Of a stretch of 64,000 nucleotides of DNA, positions 48,623 to 61,728 are shown piece after piece. The stretch lies in the NCBI GenBank assembly GCA_036583965.1, contig JAZBQD010000027.1, forward strand, positions 25,427,001-25,491,000. Direction: 5' to 3'. The DNA comes from Prunella strophiata (Eukaryota; Chordata; Aves; Passeriformes; Prunellidae). Positions within the stretch are counted from its first letter, which is position 1. The number at the start of each line of letters is the position of its first letter. The notes under the pieces are model-generated. The model did no database searches. It was given only the letters and a program-made list of their open reading frames with translations, and had not been told where the DNA came from. The position numbers and the translations under genes are program-made.

Positions 48623-50400
48623 CTTTGGTATTGGGACACACAAGACAGATGATGGACTTTGCACCTGGCTAGCATAAGAGATTTGATAGACAAAATGTCT
48701 TGGCAAGAGCAAACAGAAATTTGAGGACTAAATCATGATTGCAAGAAGATTCAATCAGACGGGCTCACTGGAAAAAGAAAATTACATCATACTTCTGCAA
48801 GCAAGAGATCTTTAAAATGTGTAAGTTTGTTTATGTGATGATTAACCCAATCATTGTAGTAAAACATTACTAGTCTTCCTAAAATGGTATATAAGCATTT
48901 GTAGCCCACAGTAAAATCAGATTCTTTGACCATCTCAAAGTCTTCCCCATCTCTCCAGTCACTGATACTTTTGTTCTGTGATTCTCATAATTCCAAGATC
49001 TGGTGGTGATACTGGAGATAATTTTATTAAAGGAATTAGGCAGAGGTGTGAGTAGTCTTGTCCTTTGCAGCCACAAATGCCTTTCAGAGAATCTTTCCAC
49101 ATGAATACTTGCAGGAAAATGATCTGCAAGGACAGCAGTCTTGTAAGAATTGACATAGGAGCAAAAATCTCTTTACCATTAAGAAGTGTGCTAAGTGTTT
49201 GGATTTCCTGTTTTGCAGTTAAGAATTGACTTAGTGTCTTGGCTTTCTCCATTCAGTTTTGTTTTTGCAAGCAAAATGTGAAAGCATTCACTGCACTCTT
49301 CTTGTTATCAGTTCTTAAGAAAGAGGAGGTAGGGAATCTTTTCATGGCAGCTGGATTCCAGGCACAGGTAGATGGTGAGGATGACATTTGTGTGGGCTGA
49401 AATTGGAGTTTATTTTTCTTTTTGATGTGTCTTTTGTTATAGATCTGCTCTCATCTCCCTGGAAACTGAGGAATTGGAACAGCAGTCACAGATGTAACAG
49501 AGGAGCAGGTTTTAGGAAAAGGAAAAGCTTATTAGGGACTGGGAGATTTACCTGGCTGTATAGCTAGTAAACACCTGAGAAGGAATATACTTTCCTTATA
49601 CTGACCATGCATTCAATGTAGCAGTTGTTGCTGCATTTTTTTTGTCTTTGAGATTATTGTGCTTTTATATATGTATAATTTTCTATTCTTTGAGCTTTAC
49701 AGTGAGCTTAATGCAGACTTCTGCATTGCCTCCCACCCCTGAGCCTGCCTCTGTGCTTGAATTCTCCTTGCTTTCTGAGTGCACCAGCAACACTTCATGG
49801 AAAGATCCAGGCCTTTTGCACTTGAGACATGGAGTTGTGTTCAGTGGAGTCACTTCAAGTTGGGCTGTGCCAGTTACTTGAATACATATTTTCTTTAATA
49901 CTTCTGAATGTTGTTCATTTTATATGCCAGACTAAACTGTTTCAGAAAAGACAAAAATTCCACTTGGAAGTTTAATGGTAGACTTGGGAGGGTGCTGCAG
50001 CTTTGTAATGCCTAAGTGCTTTGTATTGATGCCTAAGTGCTTTGTGCTGAATGTTAAAGGTGTGTGTATGGGGAGTCTGTGAATAATTAACAAAATCTGT
50101 GTGCTTCATTTCCTTTTGATTGACTGAACAGGAGGACCCAAAGTGGGTTCAGCATTCTGTCTTCTTGCTCTGTGTTGATTTATCACTTTGATTATTAATC
50201 TTACTGAGCTGAATTTTATGCAAGTTGTCTCTCGCATCCCCATGAAGGAACAAAATGTTGCTATAATAGTTACCCAACTGTGGAAATTAAGATCAAGAAA
50301 CTCTAGCAACTTTCTTGCATATTATTTTCACAGTTTTGGTTGATGTTGTATCGAGGACAGCACACTCAAATGATTGATTGAGACCCCTAGAGACTCATAA
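48623..50400 (+). other. XPR1 intron 2, segment 6
   Basis: Nothing exon-like. A 21-bp direct duplication (ATGCCTAAGTGCTTTGT) is present at 50008-50045. Confidence 0.5.
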
Positions 50401-50628
50401 CATGACAACAATGGGTACCAAATAAGTCCTTCCTGGTTTTATCTACAGTTGGTCTCATTTTTTTCTTTGTCTGTCAGCATTTTGTGTTGGATGTCTGTGT
50501 TTCTTCTTGGGCATGACAACAATGGGTACCAAATAAGTCCTTCCTGGTTTTATCTACAGTTGGTCTCATTTTTTTCTTTGTCTGTCAGCATTTTGTGTTG
50601 GATGTCTGTGTGTTTCTTCTTGGGCATG
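50401..50628. repeat. Near-perfect 111-bp tandem duplication
   Basis: Copy 1 spans 50401-50511 and copy 2 spans 50512 to about 50624, followed by a short restart (CATG) of a third. The copies appear identical except for an extra TG in copy 2 (GTCTGTGTGTTTC versus GTCTGTGTTTC). The identity implies a recent duplication, or an assembly duplication. Confidence 0.95.
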
Positions 50629-50859
50629 CAGGGTTGCGGTGAAGTGTATAAATATACCTGAACTCTGAGCAGGAGCTGGCCTTGATGCACAGTCCTTCAC
50701 TTTGTACCTGAGAGAGACACAGCTGGTTGAGGGGCTGGAAAAGTGAAAATGTGCTGGGAAAAGGTGGTATTTTCTTAGCAGACCAGTTCTGTGTAGTTCT
50801 GGTGTTGCTCTTCTTCCCACCTGGGTATCCCACTTCAAGAGGTTTGGACAAAGCTGGGA

Positions 50860-51172
50860 AAGGTGCAAAGGAGGACAGAAAGGATGAATGAAGAATGGCT
50901 TTGGTGTGATTGTCTTCATTAGCACTATTCAGCCTTGAATAAGAGAACTGAGAGAGGTCTGTGTGATTAAAACCATGAGAGGTTTGCTCTTTCTGCTGAA
51001 ACAAGAGCTAGGGGACATCAAAGGGAGGGAGCAGCTGCCAGATGCAGAGCAAAAGGAGTAACTAATTCTGTTGCAGGTGTAGAGGATGTTAGGAGGAGTC
51101 TGTGAGATCAAAAAGGGATTAAACAAATTCTATTGGACATAAATATATTTAAACTCTGGAAGGCCCTTGACC
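50860..51172 (+). mobile_element. Old CR1-like LINE fragment
   Basis: Diverged sequence that reads like the 3' part of an older CR1/L3-type element. It has a 'gattaaaaccatgagaggtt' region, then 'gaggatgttaggaggagtct', and 'tcaaaaagggattaaacaaa' near the end. Similarity is judged from wording only, and the subfamily is unknown. Confidence 0.5.
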
Positions 51173-54100
51173 ATAAATAGCTACTTCTGGAGAGGTTATT
51201 TAGAGGAAACTTCATTTACACAATTTCTTTGTCATCACATCTTTCTCAAGTCAAAGCATAAAGGTTGTAAGAAGTCTTTATTAATTATTGTGAGATGACT
51301 TGCAGCAATCTTTAAGCATTTAGTCTGATGTTTTGGTTACTTCATTAGTGCTCCTGTTGCTGTGTGAGAGCATGTAGGAGCTGTAACATTTGCTTGTTAC
51401 TGGAGTGTCCTGGCAATGCAGACCTCTGAAGGTGTCCCTTTTTGCACATTTTAATTTATGTGCAGGCTTCCTTTCACATCTCTAAAAAGGGGTTTAACAG
51501 CATCTGTTTGTATAAAACAGGAAAAATAATTGTGTAGGCAGATGTCTGTTAGAGCTCCTGGAAGTTATTAATGAAAAGGGTGGGGCTGTTACACCCCTCT
51601 GCTTGCTTTAAATTAAATTGGGATATGGTGGGGCAGATGTCAGTGCCCGTGTCTGGGAATGGTGCATTAATTTTACTCTGTCTTTTGGCAAAGCAGCCAA
51701 GTGCTATAAAGGCATGGGATCTATCTGCAGGCATGGTGAGGTTTACTCTGAGATGATCTGTGGCTTGCATTTAGTGTGACTTCTGCAATCAGAAACAAGA
51801 AATGACACCTTTAAAAAGGTGTGTTAAACACTGTAAAAACTGTCACTGGACATGGCAAGCTTTCCTGCCTATGGACACAGGAAATTTGGCAGTCATTGTG
51901 AGCCATTTCCTCAAATAAATCCCAGTATTTTAGGAGTAGTTTAATAAGTGCTATTGGAAGTTTGTACTTTCTGGAGAAAGGTGAATTATCATATTATTAT
52001 ACAACATCTGGTAAGGAGACATTGTCCATCACTTGATGTAGCACTGTTATCCCCATGGGTTGTCCAGCTTCTTCCCATCCCCAAAGCAGGGGGAACATGT
52101 CTCACTAGCCAATTGTTCCTCTTGGTGAGATGCTGAACACCCAAGGGCTGCTGACAGTCTTTGCTCTGATTACAGACATCTGATGATGCAAAAGCTCTCT
52201 TAATGTGTTGGGCATAATGTAGGTGAGATGGGATGCCTGCCTTTAAATATTCAGCTTTGTCCTGAACAGCCTGATGATGGTTTTAGTGCTGTAAGCCTGG
52301 GGGCTGCTGGCTTGTCTAATCAGCCCCTTGTTCAGAGGCTGGCAGCAATCAGGGCAGTGGTGCTGCCTTTGGGGAGAGCCTGTTCTGATGCAGACTGATC
52401 GAAATGAGGTATTTCTAATTCAGCAGGGCTGGCACAGGGAGATGAATGCATGCTCACATCCCCTGGCAGCTGTTTGTCAGGTGGGAAGCTGTGCTCAGTG
52501 AGGATGGTCCCCAGGGCTGCAGTGCACCTGCGTGTCCATGGGGATTGCCATGTTGTCTTACTGTTTAAAAGCTCATTAAAGTTGCATCTCCCATTCCTTG
52601 CTCCCTCCTTGCCCCCTCTGGCTAGCTGTCCAGGCTTTTGTGAGCAAACTAGAATTGATCATAGCAATTAGCTAAGCCCAGGGGACATTTTGAAATGTTA
52701 ATGTATATGGTTTTTTCCTTGCTCTTAGATAGCTCTGTGCTACTGCCAATGATTTGTGCTTTCTTGCATTGATGCATTTGCTCTTCTTCCCTTTTAGAGT
52801 TCTCAGTAGACTGGTATTTAGGTAACATGGTGCCCTCAAGATGTTTGTTTAGCCTTAAATTTCCAAGTCAGTATTAAACTGGTGTTATTTCCAGCAGCTG
52901 TTAAAATTCTGCTTGTGTTTTTCCCCCTGAATTGTGTGCTCCTACACAAAAGATGCAGAGCAAGTGACATTTAATTCATCTAAAAGATGAATGGCACAAG
53001 AAAAGACTTTGTATATTCAGAAATAACCCAAGATCCAAGCTGCTGTAGGCTTTTAGAGGAGCTGGGTTGTTGGAGCTGTTTCTTGCTTGTAACTTCCTTA
53101 CCTTGAAACAAACCCAGTCAAAAAGTAAAATGTGTAAATATTTGGTTAAGAGGTGATGGGGAACTGCTGTCTGAACCTTAAGGCTGTGACTGTTATGTGT
53201 GCCCTAACAAGCATGTAGCTTACCTCTTCTTGGAAAATATTTGTCTTTTTCCTACAGAAGCAGCATTCAGTGTCCCTTTTCTGACTGATTTCCTCCTTTT
53301 TTGGCCCAAGTTCAGCATTACCTTCAGTTCTGAAGAAGTGGAAACTCAACAGAAAGTTGTGGCTTGCCAATTGAGAATCTCAACTGAGGTGGTGGTTTTG
53401 TAGTATTGACTCCATGTGGCAGTTCTGATCAAAATAAACACAGCTCACCCTGGGAACTGGATGCTTGCCTTGGAAAATAGGATTGAAGAAATCAAAGCTT
53501 TAGTATTTTGGTCTTTAGGATGTGATTGTAAACACTAAAACAGCAATGTTGTTATGTATTCAGTTTCCTCTCCTTAGTATCACAAGTAAGCCCATTTTCT
53601 TTTAGGCTAATTTGAATTTTTCTTGTAAGATTATTACTTATTAAAGCTCTTATCCATTTCTGGGGCTGGTAGAAGTCCCCACATGCTGCATATTTAAGGA
53701 TGTGGGAACATCTTGTACCAATACCCTTCTTAAACTATTTTTACCCTTCTTAAACTATTTTTGTTTGTTTTAGAAAAATGCTAGACTAGCTTGGTACATT
53801 TCCCAATTCACACCATTATGGTGCTCTGTTAGTTTGCTCAATTATTTATTATATGTGTTTTTAATGTGAGTTTTTGGATATTGCATGTTTAATAGTTTCT
53901 ACCTCAATAATCAGACCCAGTTTTACATTCTATACTTTTATAACAAAGTGTGAGGTGTTTCTGCTCACTCTCAGTTATAGAATTAATTCTGGAACAACCT
54001 CTGTATACCCAGTCATTTGATGCTCTTTTTTTTGGGTTGCATCTTTTTGATGTGAGAGCAGGGATTTTAACTGGTGAACTTGTCTCTTATCACTTAGGTG

Positions 54101-54185
54101 ATGGCTTAGGTAGGTGGCTTAAATTTTCAAGGCTCTCCCAGTCTTTTACTCTCTCCTCAGTGTTGGGAGAATTCTTGGAGATTAA
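51173..54185 (+). other. XPR1 intron 2, segment 7
   Basis: No exon or transposon recognised. A 20-bp tandem duplication (ACCCTTCTTAAACTATTTTT) is present at 53723-53762. Confidence 0.5.
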
Positions 54186-54357
54186 CAGGTTGTCCAGAGC
54201 AGCTGTGGCTGCCCCATCCCTGGGAGTGTCCAAGGCCAGGCTGGATGGGGCTTGGAGCCACCTGGGACAGTGGAAGGTGTCCCTGCCCATGGCAGGGGTT
54301 GGAAAGAGATGATCTTTAAGGTCCCTCCCAACCCAAACCACTCTATGATTCTGTGAT
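54186..54357 (+). mobile_element. CR1 LINE fragment, 3' terminus
   Basis: A short but well-preserved sense CR1 end: 'caggttgtccagagcagctg', 'gggagtgtccaaggccaggc', 'ggtgtccctgcccatggcag', 'gatgatctttaaggtccctc', 'ccactctatgattctgtgat'. It is probably among the younger copies here. Confidence 0.93.
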
Positions 54358-57106
54358 TAAAAGAGCAGCAATGCTAAGTTAAACTATTGCAGGTTTGAGT
54401 CAAAGGCCAAACCAGTGGCAGGTGAGGAGGTGGTGACCTTCACATCCCTGGGAGGATCCGAGCCCTTCTCTTGCTTCTTGTATTTAAGTGGGGATTTTTT
54501 TTTCTCTCTTTCTGCCCTTCCTCTTCCCTCCATATGAATTCTGATTCTTTCTTCTATTTTGACTCCTAACCAGGATCATCCTGTGGTTCCAACTCACACA
54601 CTGAATGTGGTGTTTTGGGATATGGATATCACTTCCTGTCTTGTCAACAGCATTAGGACTATAAAAAGTACTCTGGAAACCTCAGAAGCACCCTCCATAA
54701 ATATATTTAATTAAACCCATAGTTTCCAGTATGCCTCAAACACATATATTGTTCCAACTCATGACACAGTGATAATAAGATGACAGCTTTAAAATGTGCT
54801 GCTTTGGCTAAGCCCTCTCCTTCCCATCTTCCTTTGTGGTTTTTAGAGGCTATTGATGTTACAGCCTTCGTATGGCACATGAATTCTTTGGCAGAGTTTC
54901 CTCTGCTTGCAGTCCAGACCTTTACTGCTGCTCCTCTCACACATTAAAATGTTGGGGGGGTTTATATTCCGTTTTTGTAGCCTTGTTGTGCCTTGTTAAC
55001 CACAAGGGATAAATAGTTCTTGCTTTAGGAATTCACAAGAAATGCAAGTTCTTGCATTTCTGCTTGCCTGGTCATGGGTTTTTTCCTCCTTCAACCATCT
55101 CTGGAGATGTCTTCACCATGAGGGAGGCCCTCAACTCAATTCTGCTACTTTCCTTCTACCTCACCTTGCTGTAAAGGTGCATTTTTTTTTTCCTGAATTT
55201 TTTTTCTGCAAACTTTTTTTTTTTCCTTCAATTTTTTAATGCAATTTTTTCCCGAAAAAGTAAGGACCTCATGGGTTGAAGATGTAAAAATTGACTCCAG
55301 AAATGCCTCGGCTTTTCCAAGTAGATATGTGAAACATTTTCTTCTGTGGTAGGGTGAAGGTGGAGGTCACTTGGTGGCCAGGAGATTAAAGTGCTTGTCT
55401 TATGTTACATATTTAATTGTCAGTCTGCTCTTTGGTTGTGATTTTGTAGGCACTGCATGATTTGGATGCTTTTCCTTCTGCCCCCAAATGCCTCCAGCCC
55501 TCAGGATTGGTGCCTTGTTGCTATCTAGAGTGTGGAAATGCCACCAGCAGAGCAGTTCATCATGGGGGGGTAACAAATACCCAACATATGGATTGCTTTG
55601 GGAATGGGAAATGTCAAGGAACTTGCAGAAGACTAATCAGGTTTGGGACCAATAAATGTGAAGTTGATTTATAGGTTTTTAATCAAACATATTGCTACTC
55701 AGACTTGCTTTTTCCAAAAGTAAAAGCGAGGTCAGAGACTAGATTTCCTGCTTTTCCTGGCTTTCAGCAATGACTCTGTAGCTTGGAAAAAAGGAGTCTT
55801 CATTGCCCTCAGTGGCAGTGTGGAGTTGGCAGCAGCTCCAGGGCTATTGCTTGTGCCACCCACGCTGCTGGGACAGTGCTGACACCCAGCTTCAAAGCAC
55901 AGCTTTGGAATCCTGCCAGGCAGGTGGCTTTGACTGCTTCCAAAATGTGGAGTCACCTGCTGCTCTCAATTGTAGATGGAAGTGGAGGGGTTTTTTGGAG
56001 ACACCCCTCACCTTTGGGTAGCCCCAAGCTAAAGGGAGGGAGAGATACTCCTCATACTCTCCTCTGTCCATGGGACTTGATCCAGCATTTCAGTTCATAA
56101 ATCAGATTATTCCTAGTCACCCTCTAGTGGAAAATTACTTGGAGAAGGAAGTTTGGGATGAAGATGGGTGTGATGTGCTGAGCTGGATCAGAGCTCTCTC
56201 TGAAGCAGTGGGTTCATATTTATCCAAGCATTCACTCTGAACTGTGTGCTGCAGCCCTGGCCAGAGACAGGGCTCTGATTTTGGGGTTTGAGAGATGGAC
56301 TTAGCCAGGACTGGCCACATGTACTGTCTTAAGAGGTACTATAAATGCTGGCCTAAGGATAATAATGTATTTCATGATCATTTCTCTGGGTAATTATTTC
56401 AAAATATAGCAGGGGGAGTTTATTTCTGTGAATTAAAGCAATTAGATTGTGACTCTCTGCACAGCCTTGCAAGGAGGCTGGTGAAGTGCTCAGTTCCATG
56501 CACACTCATCTCAACACCACGAGTGTTATTTCAGTGTCATGGCAAAGCTTTTCTGTCCTGGAGATCTGTGGGCAGTGGGAATTCAGCCTTGCCAGGAGCA
56601 GGGTCATGTTCTCTGCCCTCATCTCTGGCTAACACTGCCTTTTTTTCTTTATGATGTAGATAAACACTCTTCATCATTCTGACTATAATTTTAAACCCTC
56701 AGCTTAGATTTCTGAGCTACAAGTTTTGATCCTATATGAACAGATTTTTCACCCCCTGCAGTATTCCCATAAAGCACTTTTGAAGTCAATGAAAGGCAAT
56801 TTGACTTTGAAAAGAAGCAAGATATTGTTTATGACTACAGCAGTACTCCAGATCCTTCTCTGGATAAGCAGAATGGCATTTGGAAGGTGGATTCCTGCTT
56901 TCTTCCTGCAGGTTCTACAGGATGTGGAGAATCTGCCCTGGAGGGGAGATTGGGGAAGCAGAGAAGTATATGGTTTTCCTTTTTTTCTTGAAGTACCTCT
57001 TGAGACCTCTCCAATGACACCTTTTCTTCTTGCTCTGGAGGTCTTTGGTCCAAGATCATGCTCAAAGCAAGCCAAGCTAGATGAGGTAGGTGAGGGCCTC
57101 ATCTGA
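54358..57106 (+). other. XPR1 intron 2, segment 8
   Basis: No exon found. T-rich low-complexity patches lie at about 55177-55250. A 126-codon frame at 56726-57106 has no recognisable domain. Confidence 0.5.
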
Positions 57107-57375
57107 CAGAACCTTGATTATCTCCAAGGATGGAGATGCCACCACCTCTCTGGACTGTCACTCAGTTCTCCATCATCATCATGGTGAAAACATCTTCCCC
57201 AGCTAGGTTTCCTAAGTTGCACTGCCCATTGCCTCATGTCCTTCTGCTGTGCACCTCCAGGAAGAGCCTGGCTCCATCTTCTCTGTACCCTCTGATTACA
57301 AAGCTGCAGTAAGGCTTGGTCATTGATCATCTCAGTGCTGAATAAACCTGATCTTCTCAGGTTGTCTCAGCTTGG
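57107..57375 (-). mobile_element. CR1 LINE fragment, internal 3' region
   Basis: Antisense CR1 lacking the extreme 3' end. It starts at 'acagaaccttgattatctcc', with 'aggatggagatgccaccacc', 'gcccattgcctcatgtcctt', 'ctggctccatcttctctgta' and 'aacctgatcttctcaggttg'. Confidence 0.85.
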
Positions 57376-60221
57376 CTGTATTGGATGTTTTTGTAAGAGG
57401 TGCAGATGATCTAGAGGTCTTTGGGCCTTTCAGCTGCTTCCTTGCTTTTTGAGATGAAAGGAAACATTCACTGGAAAAGTAATTTGTGAAAGACTGCTGG
57501 GACTTCCCTTTCTTGTTCCACATTACAAATCTCAACAGCTTTCCTTTGCAGACATTAGTTACCTTGCCTTGTTTCATTTCTTAATAAGCCCACTTCAAGA
57601 GGAACTCAGTGACCCCCCAGACAGGTGGTTTGTATCCAAAATAGTTGAGTATTGCCACTGCATTCAGTCTGTACAGTTAGAAATAAAGCTCTGCTCTAAA
57701 AGGAAAATGTTCTTTGTACCTTCAGACAGATTTTTAAAGACTCACACTTTTTCTTTTAGACTTTTATGGTTTTGAATGTATATTAATGTGTCTTTCAGAA
57801 GTAGAGTCACAGTAAGCAGAGGTGTTGAACACGTCTTCTATATTTTGTCCTGGTAGATGCAGCATGCTTGTTTATTTGTTTATTTAATTAGTTATTTATT
57901 TCTTGGGGAAGAGGGCAAAACTTCTCCCAATCAGAGCTCAACCTTGCAAATAGTTGGGCTGAAATAACACAGGCAAATGCTGGGCTGGAAGGGAGTAGGA
58001 CTGGGACAAAGACCTGGGGCACAGAGGCAGGAAGGTCAAAAAGGTGGTTTTAACAGGTTCTTTGTAATGGTTGTACTCTCAGAACTAAGCCAGAGCTCCT
58101 TGCCAGTTCTGTTGTTAGTTATATTTGCCTAGACATTTTATAACAAAAGTTTATTTGCAAACAAGGTGTGGGAATTCTAATATTTGCTCATGGTATGTTT
58201 AAGAGCTGAGAACACTTGATCTATTTTTTATCTTTTTAATTTTTAAGCTAGATCTTAATTTCTTTGAGCACCTCACCTTAAATAATATTGTTTTAAGAAA
58301 ACAAAAACAACCCCCCAGAGCAAATCTCATTAAATTTCATAACTGAATCAATTGAATGCTGGTCTCTTCATATTTTTTTTTCCATTTATAGCGCTGCCAT
58401 GGAAAAGACCTCATCTAGCATAAATTCCTTCCTAAACAAATTCCTTCCTTTTCTGTCCCTGTGTCCATTTTTCTCCATTGCTTAATATTCAAGGAAACTG
58501 CTGTTGCTTCCTAGGGGGTCCTGGTTTTGCTTCAGCCTGCCTTGCAGCATGCTTTGTTCTTGTTGCAAAAGCATCATAATTGGTTAATCCTGCCCTTACA
58601 CTCCTGTAGTCTAATGTCTTGGTTTTTTACTGTTTAATGTGCTTAGTAATGTCAACTTAGCCTTGAACCTATTAAAAGATTGTATTGCTTTGTTTTTAAC
58701 CTTTTCTCCCCTCACTGTGATGTCAGTATATGCTCAGTATCCACGATGCTGTTTTACAACCCTGTTATCTCTCATCTCTTCTCTCCCTTTGAGATTGCTC
58801 TAAAGGGTTTTCAGAGTTTTTAATTAAAAAAAAAAAAAAAAAAGTCTGTGTGTGTATCTGTCTGTCTTTAGGGATTTATTCAAAGTGATCTTTTACTCCT
58901 CATAAGTTTTCTTGTTTGGGATACCAAAAGGATTTTAAAGGGTATTGAGAAGATTATTTGGCTTATTTTGAAATAAAACTATTTAACTGAAGAAATGCCT
59001 GTTTCCTCTGGGACCCTTGCTCTTGTATCTGTAATTTAGGAGTACAAGTGTCAAATATAGAGACAACTGGCTTAAGTACTTATCTAGGAACATGGATAAC
59101 AAGACTGTTGCAGGGTTTCCTTATGTTTTCTGGCAGGAAAAATTCTGCACGTACTTGCTGTAGATAAACCAGGCTTTTTAGTCATAGCTGTAGGTTTGGT
59201 TTGTCAGTTTGGATGGCTGAATTAAATTGCATTATCATCAGTCTGCTTTCTTCCCAGTTTGAGAACGCATGGGATAAATGCTCCTTATAGCAGAGGAGGC
59301 TGTCACTTCCATTTTTGAGGTGCTCTGGTATCCTGTGATATGCAGCAAAACATGATCAGGATGTCACAGGGGATTTTCACCTTTCCAGCCCTTTTCCAAT
59401 CCCCTATTTTTCCTCCTGTCGCTGCTTTGTTTCCAGCTCGTGGTGGAAGCGAACAGCTTCTCCTTCCAGCTTTCTGCAGGCAGCTTGAAATCTGAAATTC
59501 AAAGTGAAAAGGGGTCTCTGGAGTTAGTACAGAATGTTGCTTCTTTTCTCATCCCTGCAGGTTTACATTTCTGCCATGAAGTGTTTTGCAGAATAAACAA
59601 GCAGCACTGGCCTCATCTGCTGTCGTTGGTTTTGCAAAGCTTTGTTGCAACGACTCTTTGAAGAAAGAACAATTCTGCAATTAGTAGGATTTTGCTTGGT
59701 GTTAAAGGTTGAAAATCTTGCTGGCAAGGAAACTGGGCCTGTGCCAGAACATGCTTTTAAATATCTGTATTCTGATCCCGTTTCCAAAGGCAATAGTAAG
59801 AAAGCCCAACCCCTTTACTTGGCTGCTGGGGAGAAAATGCTGTGCTGGAAGGAATCCATCTTATCAGCTTGTGCCCTTTTCCTTTGAAGAGGAGCTCTTT
59901 GTCCTTTGCCTTTCTGAGAGCCTCCTACCAGCACAGGGAGGTTCCTTGGCTATTGTGTGCCTCCCTGAGCTGCCTCATTAGTGCTGGGCTGAGGTGGCCT
60001 TTCCCCAGGGGTGAGACAGAGCTCCCTCCTGGCACTGGAGAACATTCCCTGCTCCTGCCTGCTCTCCATCCCACTGCTGTTCAGAGTCCAGAGCCTCCTC
60101 ATCCACAGGGATGGGGCATCTTTGCCATCATCACTGGCATGGAAACCATGTCCCTGAATTTCTTTTGTCAGCCCTCTCACCAGTGATCTTGTTGTGATCA
60201 GCCAGGTTGGAGCCCTCGTGA
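57376..60221 (+). other. XPR1 intron 2, segment 9
   Basis: No exon or transposon recognised. There is an A run at 58826-58843. Confidence 0.5.
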
Positions 60222-60692
60222 CAAGAAGGACATTGAGGGGCTGGAGTGTGTCCAGAGAAGGGAACAGAGCTGGGGAAGGGTCTGGAGTACAAGACTGATG
60301 AGAAGTGGCTGGAGGGGCACAGCCTTGAGAAAATGAGGCTGGGGGAGATATTTTTGCTCTCTACAACCACCTGAAGGTTGTAGACAGATGAGGGAAGGCC
60401 TCCTCTCCCAGGTAGTAAGTAACAGGATGAGACAAAACTACCTCAAGTTGATGTTTTGTGTGGATATTAGGAAAAAAAAAACACTGGAAGGGTTGTCAAG
60501 TATTGGAAGAGACTGCCCAGAGAAGTGAAGAATCACCAACCCTGGAGGGATTTAAAAGATACATAGATGTGGCACTTTAGTGGCACTTTAGTGGCACAAC
60601 TACTTTAGTAGTTGCCTTGGCACTGCTGGGTTAACAACTGGGCTCAATGATTTTGCAGGGCTTTACCAGCCTAAACAATTCTGTGATTCCAT
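60222..60692 (+). mobile_element. CR1 LINE fragment, longer 3' piece
   Basis: Sense CR1 of about 470 bases. Landmarks are 'ctggagtgtgtccagagaag', 'ggaacagagctggggaaggg', 'ctacaaccacctgaaggttg', 'gttgtcaagtattggaagag', 'ccctggagggatttaaaaga' and the terminal 'acaattctgtgattccatga'. A 14-bp duplication (GTGGCACTTTA) lies near 60570-60595. Confidence 0.93.
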
Positions 60693-61714
60693 GATAAAGA
60701 GCTGTGTGAATTCCCAGCTTCCCCCAGTAGATATTGATGGTGCATGTGAGCATGTCTCCAGCCATCTCTGGTTCCTCAGAAAAACAGATGGGTATAAAAT
60801 GGCATCATGGGACTGGAATTTTATTAGTTATCATTGTTCTTGTGCTTTGGAAAATTAATTTAATTTGAGATAACTAATGAAAAAGTCGTAGGGGAGCCTT
60901 TCCCGCGGCGGCTTTGCTGCGACTGTGCCTCTGCCATTTGCTGGGCAGGTTGCTCTTAATACATCCATTAACTCCTCTTAGATGGGGTGAGCTGCTGGCT
61001 GCTCTGTCTGCTGCTGTCAAGTTCCTGATGTGGAGCACGAACCTGTGAGCCATTATGCCACTAAATAACCAAAAAGGCCTCTTTGAGTGCTTTTTGCTGG
61101 TCTGCAGCTCCTGTTTCTGCAGGCTTGGAGGATGGAAGGGATGGGTGAGCCAGGTGGGTTGGGCTTCAGGAGGTGTTTTTCCCTGCTCTGTAGGACAAAT
61201 TTGGGAATATGTCATCTGGGCATGTTTCTTTTCAGGCACACAGCAGCAATTCTTGCCATGTTTTAAAAACTGACTCTTGAGTTGCTCTATATTACAATAT
61301 TGATGTCTTTCAAAGAAAGCTGCCAGAGAGAACTGATCAAAGCAGAGCAAAGACAAAACACAAGCTCAGAGCATTCGAGTTTACTGACCTCATTACCTTG
61401 TCTCCAGCACTTTAAATTAAGCTGTTTCGATGACAAAATTCCATCTTCCTGCAACTGAGAATCGGCTTTGACAGCACACTGAAATTGTAGTGTCTACTAC
61501 CTCTGGCCCTGTCCTGCATAATTCATAACATCTTCTTTACCTAAGCCTTAATTAAACCTCCAGATAAGTCGGGTTTTAGTGCTATTTACACATTCTGACC
61601 AGAAGAGCCTTCCTTCCGTGCCAATGTCACCATTTCCCACAGATTTTTGAGCGGGGAGCAAACGGATCAGCTCGTGTCCTTTCATGTCTCTATTTGCCGT
61701 GTGATTTTTTCGTT

Positions 61715-61728
61715 GTTACCAAGGCAAC
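61715..61728. promoter_or_regulatory. RFX X-box motif
   Basis: GTTACCAAGGCAAC fits the RFX-family X-box pattern GTNRCC, 0-3 spacer, RGYAAC exactly, with a 2-base spacer and near-palindromic symmetry. It lies within the CpG-enriched intronic segment. Binding is inferred from the motif only. Confidence 0.5.
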
